A stretch of 64,000 nt of DNA, taken from positions 248,001 to 312,000 of the forward strand of contig CAVYUG010000006.1 of NCBI GenBank assembly GCA_963771655.1. Reading direction: 5' to 3'. The notes under the pieces were generated by a model. The model was not told the origin of the DNA, made no database searches, and was given only the letters and a program-made list of their open reading frames with translations. This document shows positions 7,496 to 15,528 of the stretch, one piece after another (positions within the stretch are counted from its first letter, which is position 1; every line of letters starts with the position of its first letter). The position numbers were made by a program, and so were the translations under genes. The stretch comes from JAWVFM01 sp963771655. GTDB lineage: Bacteria; Actinomycetota; Thermoleophilia; Solirubrobacterales; 70-9.

Positions 7496-8491
7496 GTGAC
7501 CGGCGCGGCCACCGACGACATCCGAATCGACGTGCACCTGCCGCCGGGCGGGCCCCTCTCGGGCATGGCCGCCGACGTGCGCGCCGGGCTCACGAAGCCG
7601 TTCAAGGAGCTCTCGCCGCGGTACTTCTACGACGAGCGCGGCTCGCAGCTGTTCGAGGAGATCACGCAGCTCGAGGAGTACTACCCGACCCGTTGCGAGC
7701 GCGCGATCCTCGAGCGCCACGCGCGCGAGATCTGCGCGGCGGCGAGGGAGCCGGCGACCCTCATCGAGCTCGGATCCGGCTCGGCGGCGAAGACCCGGGT
7801 GCTGCTCGACGCGATGCGCGACGCCGGCTGCCTTCGGTCATACGCGCCGGTCGACATCTCGGAGCAGATCACGAGGGAGACGGCCGAGGCGGTGGCCGCC
7901 GAGTACGGAATCGCGGTGCACGGGCTCGTGTGTGACTTCGAGCGCGACCTCGAGCGGATGCCGCTCGAGGGCCCCCGCGTGATTGCGCTGCTCGGGGGGA
8001 CGATCGGCAACTTCGAGCCCGCCCAGCGGGCGAGCTTCCTGGCGCGCGTGGCGAACCTGCTCGGGCCAGACGACCGCTTCCTGCTCGGGACCGACCTGGT
8101 GAAGGACCGCGCGACGCTCGAGGCCGCCTACAACGACTCGGCCGGCGTCACCGAGGAGTTCAACAAGAACGTCCTCGACGTGCTGAACCGCGAACTCGGC
8201 GCCGACTTCGACACGGACTGCTTCGAGCACGTCGCGCGCTGGGACGAGGAGAACCTCTGGGTCGACATCCGCCTGCGCTCGGTGCGCCGGCAGGTCGTGA
8301 GCTTCACCGCGCTCGACATGCTCGTGGCGTTCGAGCGCGGCGAGGAGATGAGGACCGAGATCTCGACGAAGTTCGCGCGTGACGGCCTGGCAGGGATCTA
8401 CGCGGAGGCCGGGCTCGAGCTGGCGGAGTGGTGGACGGACCCCGACGACCTCTTCGCGCTCAGCCTCGGCCGGGCCGCTCAGCCCGCCTAG
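7496..8491 (+). CDS. egtD: L-histidine N(alpha)-methyltransferase EgtD
   Basis: Trimethylates histidine to hercynine, the first step of ergothioneine synthesis. The 331-residue product has the family signature YFYDERGSQLFEEITQL-EYYPTR, the SAM loop LIELGSGSAAKTR, and LLGGTIGNFEP; length matches EgtD (about 320). The GTG at 7496 is chosen because AGGAAGAG lies about 4 nt upstream; an in-frame GTG at 7448, overlapping the end of egtB, is an alternative. It directly follows egtB, so the two make hercynine and its sulfoxide conjugate. No egtA, egtC or egtE lies nearby. The stop is interlocked with that of the convergent oxygenase in CTAG. Confidence 0.9.
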   Translation: MTGAATDDIRIDVHLPPGGPLSGMAADVRAGLTKPFKELSPRYFYDERGSQLFEEITQLEEYYPTRCERAILERHAREICAAAREPATLIELGSGSAAKTRVLLDAMRDAGCLRSYAPVDISEQITRETAEAVAAEYGIAVHGLVCDFERDLERMPLEGPRVIALLGGTIGNFEPAQRASFLARVANLLGPDDRFLLGTDLVKDRATLEAAYNDSAGVTEEFNKNVLDVLNRELGADFDTDCFEHVARWDEENLWVDIRLRSVRRQVVSFTALDMLVAFERGEEMRTEISTKFARDGLAGIYAEAGLELAEWWTDPDDLFALSLGRAAQPA

Positions 8492-9915
8492 CCGGCCCGC
8501 ATGAACTGCCCGTGGAACCCGAACGGGATCGCGTGCGGCGCCTCCGCTCTCGCGATCTCGGAAAGGTCCCCGGCGTCGAGCACGAGCAGGAACGAGCGGC
8601 CGACCTTCGTGTCCAGGACCACCGAGAGAACCACGCCGTCGTCCTCAGCTCGGGTCTCGGGCCCGGCGACGAACACCGGCTCGCCCGGATAGCACCCGGG
8701 CGCAGACCACTCGACGAGCCCTCCCTCGGTCACGTCGCATTTCTGGATATGGGTGATGAACGATCCCGCCGCCGCCCCGGGCGCGTGGTTCCCGTAGACG
8801 AACCGGTAGGGCCGGCCGTTGTTGCGGCGGTAGTTGATCCGCGGCAGCTCGAAGCCGGGCGCGATGGTTTCGCGCCTCGCCTCGCCACCCGCCATCGGCA
8901 CGCGGTAGCGGCGCAGCTCGGGCACCGGAATCGCGCCGCCGGCCCGCAGCCGGTCGAGGTAGAACGCGCGCACGATCTCGTCGTCCTCGTAGGCGGCGAG
9001 GTCCACGACCAGCTCGCCGCCGTCCTCGAACGCGTTCACGTGATGGAAGCAGAAGAACGGCTCGGCGTCGACGCGAGCGGCCAGCTCGCCGGTTCGCCGG
9101 TCGATGACGATGAACGGCGTGCCGCGCTCGGGCTCCCAGCGGTAGTTCTCGATGAACGGGCGCTTGGCGCGCGCGAGCTCCAACGGGTTCACCACGAGCG
9201 GGCACTCGGTGAGCACGGCGTAGCGCTCGGTGATCCCGAAGCTGTGCATGTACGCGGGCCTCGAAGCCGGCAGCTTCGCGATCTGGCGCTGGCGCCGGCC
9301 ATCGGCGCGTGCGTAGAGGCGGTACGAGGTTCGGGGCCCGAACTTCACCGCGTAGAAGAGCCCCTCGTTCGTCGCCGGGTCGAGGTGCGGATGCGCGGTC
9401 GTGTGCTGGCCGGGGGCCGGCGAGGCGACGCCCGCGCTCGCGAGCGTCTTCGGGTCGAACAGGACGGGCAGCGGGGTCTCGGTCATCGCCAGCACGTCCT
9501 CGCCCAGGCGAGTGAGGTTGACGTTGGCGTTGTCTGAGATCTTCGGGCTGAAGAACGCCTGCACCCGCTTGAAGATCGACCGGCACGGATCGGTCGCGAA
9601 TTCCGAGTAGGCGATCTCACCGCCGTCCCTCGCGGCTCGGTAGGCACGGCTCTCGAGGAATCTGTTCGCGTAGGAGACGCGGCCGTCCGCGAAGCCGAAG
9701 CGGTGGATCATCGAGAAGCCGTCGAACCAGTGATTGACCTTGCGATCGCCGACCTCGTACCGCGCCGGGCCGATGCGAAGGAGCGATCCCTGGAGCCACT
9801 CGGGCAGCTTCCCCTCGACCGCGACGTCGTCGACGCGGCGCTCGGCGTCGAGGGTCTCGAAGCCGATGCGGTAATCGGCGTCCTGGGCCTGCGGGGCGCT
9901 CGTCGTGACGGTCAT
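8488..9915 (-). CDS. carotenoid cleavage oxygenase
   Basis: A 475-residue member of the RPE65/BCO/CCD seven-bladed propeller family, which cleaves carotenoids or related polyenes with O2 on Fe(II). The four iron histidines are recognisable: H175 (TTAHPHLDP), H224 (YMHSFGIT), H291 (FCFHHVNAFED) and H468 (PFGFHGQF). The N-terminus LPEWLQGSLLRIGPARYEVG and NHWFDGFSMIHRF are also typical. The ATG at 9915 has GCAGGAGG about 9 nt upstream. It is divergent from a PadR regulator, which may control it. Whether the product is a retinal or an apocarotenoid cannot be read here. Confidence 0.9.
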   Translation of the reverse strand: MTVTTSAPQAQDADYRIGFETLDAERRVDDVAVEGKLPEWLQGSLLRIGPARYEVGDRKVNHWFDGFSMIHRFGFADGRVSYANRFLESRAYRAARDGGEIAYSEFATDPCRSIFKRVQAFFSPKISDNANVNLTRLGEDVLAMTETPLPVLFDPKTLASAGVASPAPGQHTTAHPHLDPATNEGLFYAVKFGPRTSYRLYARADGRRQRQIAKLPASRPAYMHSFGITERYAVLTECPLVVNPLELARAKRPFIENYRWEPERGTPFIVIDRRTGELAARVDAEPFFCFHHVNAFEDGGELVVDLAAYEDDEIVRAFYLDRLRAGGAIPVPELRRYRVPMAGGEARRETIAPGFELPRINYRRNNGRPYRFVYGNHAPGAAAGSFITHIQKCDVTEGGLVEWSAPGCYPGEPVFVAGPETRAEDDGVVLSVVLDTKVGRSFLLVLDAGDLSEIARAEAPHAIPFGFHGQFMRAG

Positions 9916-9977
9916 CGGGTCTGCCTCCTGCGCTAGTCTCTGGTCAACGGATCAGAATATACCATCTATTTAGGACT
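9916..9977. promoter_or_regulatory. divergent control region, carotenoid oxygenase / PadR
   Basis: The 62-bp gap holds a Shine-Dalgarno for the oxygenase (GGAGG) and an unusually AT-rich core at 9953-9974 (CAGAATATACCATCTATTTA). AT-rich sequence is rare here, so promoter and operator elements for both genes probably sit in it. I could not define a clear PadR palindrome. Confidence 0.45.
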
Positions 9978-10493
9978 ATGGCGAACCCCAAGGAGCTCCG
10001 GCTCACACCCACCTCGTACATCGTGCTCGGGCTCATCGACCTCTGCGGCGAGGCGACGCCGTACGAGCTGAAGGGCCTCGCGGCGGAGGGCGTCGGCAAC
10101 TTCTGGTCGCTCCAGCACGCGCAGCTCTACACCGAGACCTCGCGACTCGCCGACGCGGCCTACCTCTTCGAGGAGCGCGAGGAGGGCGGTCGGCGCCGCA
10201 AGCGCTACCGCCTCACCGACCGCGGCCGCGGCGCGCTTGGCGACTGGGTCGCGACACCCACCGACCAGTTCACCGAGCTGCGCGACCTCGCGCTCCTGAA
10301 GCTCTTCTTCGGTGCCGATCCCGCCGCGCTCGCCGAGAAGCAGCTCGAGATCCACCGGGCGAGGCTCGAAGCCTACGAAGCGCTCTTCGAGCAGGCCGCC
10401 GGCCTGCCGGCTGCGGGCCCGGCGCTGACGCTCGATGCCGGCCTGGGCCACGAGCGCGAGTGGGTGCGCTTCTGGGAGGGGCTGGCGGGCTAG
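9978..10493 (+). CDS. PadR-family transcriptional regulator
   Basis: A 171-residue regulator. The N-terminal winged helix is clear (LTPTSYIVLGLIDLCGEATPYELK, then RRRKRYRLTDRGRGAL), followed by a Vir-like helical dimerisation region rich in Ala, Glu and Leu. PadR proteins usually repress genes nearby and respond to phenolic or other small ligands. The divergent carotenoid oxygenase, which shares the intergenic region, is the obvious target; the convergent LLM oxidoreductase shares a CTAG stop overlap but not a promoter. The ligand is unknown. Confidence 0.85.
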   Translation: MANPKELRLTPTSYIVLGLIDLCGEATPYELKGLAAEGVGNFWSLQHAQLYTETSRLADAAYLFEEREEGGRRRKRYRLTDRGRGALGDWVATPTDQFTELRDLALLKLFFGADPAALAEKQLEIHRARLEAYEALFEQAAGLPAAGPALTLDAGLGHEREWVRFWEGLAG

Positions 10494-11434
10494 CCGCTCG
10501 AGGGGGCGAGGGCCTCGATCAGCTCGCCCAGCCCCTCCGGCGTTGTGATCGGAGTCAGGACCGGCAGGGTGATTCCTCCGGCGACGAACTGCTCGAGCCG
10601 GTCCCGCATCGCCGCGGGCTCGCCGAAGATGAACATCTCCTCGATCAGGGCCCACGGGGCCGCGGCCAGCGCCCGCTCGCGATCCTTGGCCGCCCACGCA
10701 TCGCACATCTCGGCGATCGCTTCGCCGTGGCCGAGCCAGCGATAGAAGGCGGCGTAGACCGGCACCGTGATGTAGGAGGCGAACATGAACCGCGCGAGCG
10801 GCTCGACCTGCTCGCGCTCGCCCGGCAGGCAGAAAAAGCGGCAGAGGAGCTCGAAGCCGTCGGGCGCCCCGTCGAGCTCGGCGACCACCTTCTCTAGCCC
10901 GGAGAGCGGGAGGAAGTTCGTGAACGCTCCGGCGGCCTTCTCGACCGCCAGCCGCAGCATCTTCCCGCGCAGCGCCGCGAGGATGATCGGCGGCGGGCTC
11001 TCCGGCGCCTGCTCGAGCTTGAACCCGGTCGCAGTGCGCCCGCCTGCAAACGCGGCGTCGAGAAAGTCGACGGTCTCGGAGACCTTCGCGAGCGGGCGCT
11101 CGAACGGGATCCCGTTCCAGCCCGAGACGATGCGGTCCGACGAGGCGCCGATGCCGAGCGCGAAGCGCCCCTGGCTGGCGTCGGCGAGCGCGGCCGCCTG
11201 CTGGGCGAGCAGCGCGGGGCCGCGGGTGAAGACGCCGACGACTCCCGTGCCCAGGCGAACCCGCTCGGTCCACGGCGCGGCGAGCGCTAGCGGAGTGAAG
11301 CCGTCGGGCCCGTTGGTCTCACCGCTCCAGAGGTCCGTGTAACCGGCCGCCTCGGCCCGCTCCACATGCTCCCGCTGCGCGTGAATCGGCAGCATCGGCA
11401 GCGGCAGCGTGAGTCCCCAGCGTTGCTCGGTCAT
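10490..11434 (-). CDS. LLM-class F420-dependent oxidoreductase
   Basis: A 314-residue luciferase-like monooxygenase-fold protein. VERAEAAGYTDLWSGET, VRLGTGVVGVFTRGPALLAQQAAALADAS and RFALGIGASSD are the standard N-terminal strands and helices of the F420-binding branch; the C-terminus (GEPAAMRDRLEQFVAGGITLPVL) also fits. These enzymes transfer hydride to or from F420 (or FMN) on varied substrates; the substrate here is unknown. TAGGGT (11452-11447) lies 12 nt before the ATG. It is divergent from a small membrane protein gene and convergent with padR. Confidence 0.85.
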   Translation of the reverse strand: MTEQRWGLTLPLPMLPIHAQREHVERAEAAGYTDLWSGETNGPDGFTPLALAAPWTERVRLGTGVVGVFTRGPALLAQQAAALADASQGRFALGIGASSDRIVSGWNGIPFERPLAKVSETVDFLDAAFAGGRTATGFKLEQAPESPPPIILAALRGKMLRLAVEKAAGAFTNFLPLSGLEKVVAELDGAPDGFELLCRFFCLPGEREQVEPLARFMFASYITVPVYAAFYRWLGHGEAIAEMCDAWAAKDRERALAAAPWALIEEMFIFGEPAAMRDRLEQFVAGGITLPVLTPITTPEGLGELIEALAPSSG

Positions 11435-11475
11435 CGTGCGCGCTGCACCCTATCGGTGGGATAAGCTCGCGCGGG

Positions 11476-11964
11476 ATGGACTTCTCGCGGCTCAATCCGA
11501 CCCGCGTCGTCATCGGTGGGATCGCCTCGCTCCTGCTAATCACGAGCCTCATCTTCATGCCGTGGTACACGCTTGACCACAATCCGGCGCGCCAGGCCGG
11601 ACAGAACTTCATCTGCGGCGCGAACAACTACAGCTGCACCGGCTTCGACACCTTCCCGATCATGCGCTGGCTCCTGATCCTCGCCGCGCTCGCCCCGCTG
11701 ATCCTGGCCTACATCCTCGTTCGCGGGCACAAGCTCTCCTGGCCGCCCGGGGAGATGACGATGGTCGCCGGGTTCGCCGCCACCATCCTCATCCTCTACA
11801 ACGGCATCATCGACAAGCCCGGCTCGGGGCAGGCCGAGATCGGGGTCGGGCTCGACTACGGCTACTTCGTGGCGCTTGTGGCTGCGTTCGTGATCGGCTG
11901 CACGGGCTTCACCCGCTCCCAAGAGGGCCAGCGAAGAGTGCGCAAGGCCCCCGGCACGGTCTAA
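11476..11964 (+). CDS. small four-helix membrane protein
   Basis: A 162-residue protein with four predicted membrane helices (about 11-30, 63-83, 92-112 and 130-150). The loop after helix 1 has two cysteines (NFICGANNYSCTGFDTFP) that could form an extracytoplasmic disulfide. I do not recognise a named family; proteins of this plan are common in Thermoleophilia with no known role. TAAGCT (11462-11467) ends 8 nt before the ATG at 11476, a typical leaderless start in this window. Confidence 0.7.
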   Translation: MDFSRLNPTRVVIGGIASLLLITSLIFMPWYTLDHNPARQAGQNFICGANNYSCTGFDTFPIMRWLLILAALAPLILAYILVRGHKLSWPPGEMTMVAGFAATILILYNGIIDKPGSGQAEIGVGLDYGYFVALVAAFVIGCTGFTRSQEGQRRVRKAPGTV

Positions 11965-12064
11965 CTTCCCGCCCTTGGGGGTCGGCGCGGTGGACGGCTT
12001 AGCAGCGAGGGAAGCGCGGGCCGGGGTCGCGGTGCGGCTTCCGTAACACGTTGCCTCTGCCGAG

Positions 12065-12097
12065 GCGACTTGTGGTCGCTTAGCGGCAACAAGTCGC
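12065..12097. repeat. GGCGACTT-type foldback repeat (copy A)
   Basis: GCGACTTGT (12065-12073) pairs perfectly with ACAAGTCGC (12089-12097); the interior folds further as CGC-tta-GCG. The element opens with GAGGCGACTT, as does the copy inside prmC at 56254. The rest of the 11965-12146 gap shows nothing I can name. It sits after a membrane protein gene and before glpX, so it may also terminate transcription. Confidence 0.6.
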
Positions 12098-12130
12098 ACG
12101 GTGGGCGGCCGCGCTTGGCCGGCCGCGATA

Positions 12131-12146
12131 TAGCCTCCGGAGGCTC
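12131..12146 (+). promoter_or_regulatory. glpX -10 element with overlapping palindrome
   Basis: TAGCCT (12131-12136) ends 10 nt before the ATG. A perfect 14-bp palindrome, AGCCTCCGGAGGCT (12132-12145), overlaps it and ends 1 nt before the start codon. The palindrome contains GGAGG at 12139-12143 and could serve as an operator or as an mRNA hairpin hiding the start. Confidence 0.45.
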
Positions 12147-13163
12147 ATGGGAGTCATCTCGCACGACGTCCGCTCGGGCTCGACGCCCGACCGCAACCTC
12201 GCGCTCGAGCTTGTTCGGGTGACCGAGGCGGCGGCGCTCGCGGCCGCGCGCTGGGTGGGTAAGGGCGAGAAGGAGGACGCCGACCAGGCGGCGGTCGACG
12301 CCATGCGCCTGCTCCTGGACACGGTCCCGATGGACGGTCTCGTGGTGATCGGCGAAGGCGAGAAGGACGAGGCGCCCATGCTCTACAACGGTGAGCGGAT
12401 CGGCGACGGCAGCCCGCCCGAGGTCGATATCGCCGTCGACCCGCTCGAGGGCACGCGGCTGACCGCGCGCGGCATGCCGTCCGCCCTTGCCGTGATCGCG
12501 CTTTCGGAGCGGGGCACGATGTTCGATCCCGGTCCGTGCGTGTACATGGAGAAGCTCGCGGGCGGCCCTGACATCGCCGACCTGCTCTCCCTCGAAGATC
12601 CCCTCCCGGACGTGGTCGGCAAGGTCGCCGAGCGCAAGGGCGTGAGCGTCGGCGACGTGACGCTCATCATCCTCGATCGTGAGCGGCACGCCGAGAAGGT
12701 GAGGGAGATCCGGGAGGTGGGCGCGCGCATCCGGTTCATCACCGACGGCGACGTCTCAGCGGCGCTCTTTGCCGTCATGGAGGGCACCGGCGTCGACCTC
12801 CTTTGGGGCATCGGCGGCACGCCCGAAGGGGTGCTCTCCGCGGCGGCGATCAAGTGCCTGGGAGGCGAGCTCTTGGGGCGCCTATGGCCCCGTGACGACG
12901 ACGAGCGGCAGGCCGCGATCGATGCCGGCTACGACCTCGACGAGGTGCTCGGCGCGGATCGGCTGGTCGCGGGCCAAGACGTGTTCTTCGCAGCGACGGG
13001 CGTCACCGACGGCGAGCTCCTCCAGGGGGTTCGCTATCCGGGCGGCGGGAAGGCCGTGACCGAGTCGCTCGTCATGCGCTCGCGCTCGGGGACGGTGCGG
13101 ACCGTCCAGGCGCGCCACGACCAGGCGAAGCTGCGCGAGGTCACCGGCGGCCGGTACGGCTGA
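12147..13163 (+). CDS. glpX: class II fructose-1,6-bisphosphatase
   Basis: Hydrolyses fructose 1,6-bisphosphate to fructose 6-phosphate in gluconeogenesis. The 338-residue product shows the GlpX signatures VIGEGEKDEAPML (metal-binding), DIAVDPLEGTRLTARGMPSALAV (metal and substrate), FITDGDVSAALFAV and DLLWGIGGTPEGVLSAAA. Length and motif order are those of the actinobacterial enzyme, the usual main FBPase in this phylum. The downstream NAD(P)-binding gene begins at or just before its stop and is probably co-transcribed. Confidence 0.95.
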   Translation: MGVISHDVRSGSTPDRNLALELVRVTEAAALAAARWVGKGEKEDADQAAVDAMRLLLDTVPMDGLVVIGEGEKDEAPMLYNGERIGDGSPPEVDIAVDPLEGTRLTARGMPSALAVIALSERGTMFDPGPCVYMEKLAGGPDIADLLSLEDPLPDVVGKVAERKGVSVGDVTLIILDRERHAEKVREIREVGARIRFITDGDVSAALFAVMEGTGVDLLWGIGGTPEGVLSAAAIKCLGGELLGRLWPRDDDERQAAIDAGYDLDEVLGADRLVAGQDVFFAATGVTDGELLQGVRYPGGGKAVTESLVMRSRSGTVRTVQARHDQAKLREVTGGRYG

Positions 13164-14073
13164 GCGGATCGCGGTCGCGGGGGCGACCGGCTACATCGGC
13201 GACCTGCTCGCGCGCGAGCTCGCGCGCCGGGGTGCCCGAGTCCGGGCGCTCGCGCGTAGCCCGGAGCGGGCGTCCGCCCTCGAGGGTGAAGGCTGCGCCG
13301 TCGTCAGGGCCGACGTTCTCGAGCCTACGTCGCTTGGTCCCGCCCTCGAGGGCTGCGGGGTCGCCTACTACCTCGTTCACTCCATGGGCCGGGGGGCCGA
13401 CGGTGACTTCGTGGCGCGCGACCGCGAGGGCGCGCGGAACTTCGCGCGGGCGGCCGCCGACGCCGGGGTGAAGCGGATCGTCTACCTCGGTGGCCTTGGC
13501 CGAGAGACGGCCACTTCGCGGCACCTTCGAAGCCGCCACGAGACGGCGAGCGAGTTGGGCGGCTGCGGGGTGCCGGTGACTTATCTGCGCGCGGCCGCCG
13601 TCATCGGCGCCGGAAGCGAGTCGTTCCGAACCGTCGCCTACCTCGTCAAGCGGCTCCCCGTCATGGTCACCCCTCGATGGACCTCGGTTCGCACCCAGCC
13701 GATCGCGGTCGATGACGTGGTCGAGTACCGGGCGGAGGCGCCCGCGGTGGATGAGGCGGCCGGACGCGAGGTCCAGATCGGCGGCCCTGACGTGACGACG
13801 TACGGCGGGCTCATGGATGAGGCGGCGCGGGCGCTGGGGGTGCGGCCGCGCCCCCGAATCGGTGTCCCCGTGCTCTCGCCGCGGCTCTCGTCCCTTTGGG
13901 TGGGCTTGGTCACGCCCGTCGACGCCGGGGTTGCCAAGCCGCTCATCGACGATCTCGCGACGGAGACAGTCGTCACGGATCCGAGCGGCCAATCGCTGTT
14001 CTCGGTTGAGCCAACGAGTCTCGGCGACGCGATGCGAAAGGCGGTCGCGGAGGCGTTCGGCCGGGGCAGCTAG
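13156..14073 (+). CDS. NAD(P)-binding Rossmann protein (NmrA/YwnB-like), start unclear
   Basis: About 305 residues. The dinucleotide loop AVAGATGYIGDLLARELARRG and R-LARSPERA near the N-terminus mark an atypical short-chain/NmrA-type protein. Later motifs (YYLVHSMG, KRIVYLGGLG, ITYLRAA-like) resemble actinobacterial proteins annotated as epimerases or NAD(P)H-binding. The Rossmann loop lies upstream of the first usable ATG (13384). In the open frame (from 13060) there is no ATG, GTG or TTG; ACG at 13156 (overlapping the glpX stop) or ATC at 13168 are the only plausible starts, unless a base is missing. The stop shares CTAG with the convergent BrkB gene. Confidence 0.7.
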   Translation, partial: TAERIAVAGATGYIGDLLARELARRGARVRALARSPERASALEGEGCAVVRADVLEPTSLGPALEGCGVAYYLVHSMGRGADGDFVARDREGARNFARAAADAGVKRIVYLGGLGRETATSRHLRSRHETASELGGCGVPVTYLRAAAVIGAGSESFRTVAYLVKRLPVMVTPRWTSVRTQPIAVDDVVEYRAEAPAVDEAAGREVQIGGPDVTTYGGLMDEAARALGVRPRPRIGVPVLSPRLSSLWVGLVTPVDAGVAKPLIDDLATETVVTDPSGQSLFSVEPTSLGDAMRKAVAEAFGRGS

Positions 14074-14984
14074 GGTTGAGACAGCTCCGCGGACTCGGTG
14101 AGCTCGCCGGTGTCGTGGAGCTCGAAGCGCAGGGCGTTGATGACCCCGCCGGCCATCAGGGAGAGGCTCACGAGGTAGAACCAGACGAGGGCGATCAGGA
14201 CGAAGCCCACTGTCCCGCCGACCTCGCCGACGCTCGAGACCTGAGCGAGGTAGAACGGGTAGACGGCGTTTGCGAGGCCGGTCGTGAGCGTGACGAACAG
14301 CGCCCCTGGCCAGACGCCCCTCCACGGGACGTGCCCCTTGGGCACGAAGTAATAGATCGCGCAGCAGATCAGGAAGGCGATGAAGAGCGCCGCGCCGAGG
14401 AGGGCGATGGTGACGATCGTCTCGCTGTGGGCGAGGCCGAAGGGCAGGTTGTCGGCGGTCGTGCCGATGGCGCTTTCCAGCGTCGGGATCACGATGCTCG
14501 CCGCGAGGAAGAGGATGAGGCCCAGCAGCATCACGAGCGCGAAGCGCTTCTGCTCGAGCCAGCCGCGGCACTCGACGTGGTAGATGCGGCAGAAGGCCGT
14601 GTCCATCGCGCCCCAGAACGAGGTGCCGATCCAGATCGCTCCGAGCGCCGCGGCGAGGCCGATCGTCGTCGAGTTCGACTGGATGCGGTCGAGCGCGTCC
14701 TGAAGCGTTGTGCTCTTCACGGCTGGGAAGAGGTGCTGGAGGTCGGTGCGAACGCTGTGCTCGACGTCGTTGGCCTGGATCACCTGCCCGAGGATGAACA
14801 GCGCCAGCAGCGCGAACGGGAACAGGGCGAGGAAGAGGTTGTAGGCGACCATTCCCGCAAGGCCCGTGATGTTCTCGCGGTAGGCGCGATTCCAGAAGGC
14901 CTTGAGGTAGAGGCTGAGCCGCCGCCGCCGTTGCGGCGCCGCCTCAACCGCGCTCGGTCGCTCGGCGTGCAGCATCGAGGGCAC
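14070..14984 (-). CDS. YihY/BrkB-family membrane protein
   Basis: A 304-residue inner-membrane protein with about six hydrophobic segments. The signature of the family is present: LAGMVAYNLFLALFPFALLAL near the N-terminus, GTSFWGAMDTAFCRIYHVECRGW in the middle and FVLIALVWFYLVSLSLMAGGVINA near the end. The family was once called ribonuclease BN by error; its real role is unknown, with transport or envelope functions suggested. The ATG at 14984 lies inside the upstream gene (41-nt overlap); a second ATG at 14975 is equally possible. Convergent with the NmrA-like gene. Confidence 0.8.
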   Translation of the reverse strand: MPSMLHAERPSAVEAAPQRRRRLSLYLKAFWNRAYRENITGLAGMVAYNLFLALFPFALLALFILGQVIQANDVEHSVRTDLQHLFPAVKSTTLQDALDRIQSNSTTIGLAAALGAIWIGTSFWGAMDTAFCRIYHVECRGWLEQKRFALVMLLGLILFLAASIVIPTLESAIGTTADNLPFGLAHSETIVTIALLGAALFIAFLICCAIYYFVPKGHVPWRGVWPGALFVTLTTGLANAVYPFYLAQVSSVGEVGGTVGFVLIALVWFYLVSLSLMAGGVINALRFELHDTGELTESAELSQP

Positions 14985-15321
14985 GGCTCATCAGGCGTAC
15001 ACCGAGTGTTGCGGCCTCCGCGGTGACCGCGATGCCCGCCCATGCCAGCTCCTCGAGCCCCGCCCCCCGCTCATCGTCCCCGGCCGGCGCCTCGCTCTCC
15101 CGCGGCCGCTGCTCGCGCGCCGGAGTCGGCGGCTTGCGGGGAGTCGGCGGCTCACGCACGGGAGTCGGCGGCTCACGCACGGGCCTCGCCTGCGACTTGC
15201 TGGGCTCGGCCTTCTTGCTGGGGCCGCCCGTGCCGGCCCGGCGAGGGCTCCTGGTGCCCGGTCGCGTGCGTGGAAGCTTCCCGAAGAGGCCGGTGTCCGC
15301 GGGATCCGGTCCGTCGCTCAT
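14944..15321 (-). CDS. proline-rich low-complexity protein with C-terminal helix
   Basis: A 125-residue protein of no recognised family. After MSDGPDPADTGLFGKLPRTR it is basic and proline-rich, with PPTPVRE repeated twice and degenerate versions on either side, then an acidic segment and a final amphipathic or weakly hydrophobic helix (GLEELAWAGIAVTAEAATLG). Such a tail could touch the membrane beside the BrkB-like protein whose gene it overlaps by 41 nt. The ATG at 15321 is chosen because upstream codons are less protein-like. Disordered; function unknown. Confidence 0.55.
   Translation of the reverse strand: MSDGPDPADTGLFGKLPRTRPGTRSPRRAGTGGPSKKAEPSKSQARPVREPPTPVREPPTPRKPPTPAREQRPRESEAPAGDDERGAGLEELAWAGIAVTAEAATLGVRLMSRALDAARRATERG
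15141..15182. repeat. two perfect 21-bp tandem repeats
   Basis: Positions 15141-15161 and 15162-15182 are identical 21-bp units (core GAGTCGGCGGCTCACG) and a partial, diverged unit lies at 15122-15140. They keep the reading frame of the proline-rich gene and encode its PPTPVRE repeats. Confidence 0.8.
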
Positions 15322-15528
15322 GACGCCAATTCCACCGTCAGCGCCGGACGTGGCGGCTGCCGCACGTGGCCGTGCAGGGGCGGGACACGGGACGCGGCGC
15401 GCGAAGCTCCGTTGGCCATCGCACTGGCTACCATCGGACGAGCCTTCGGGACGCATGGACGGCGCCCGAAACTGAATAGAGCCGAAGCCATCACCGATAC
15501 CGTAGAGAAGGAAGACGAGAGCAACCGA

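Noticed and set aside
15412..15528. N-terminal extension of the sigma factor from TTG 15412
   Set aside because: Residues are not sigma-like, and region 1.1 begins at the ATG at 15529.
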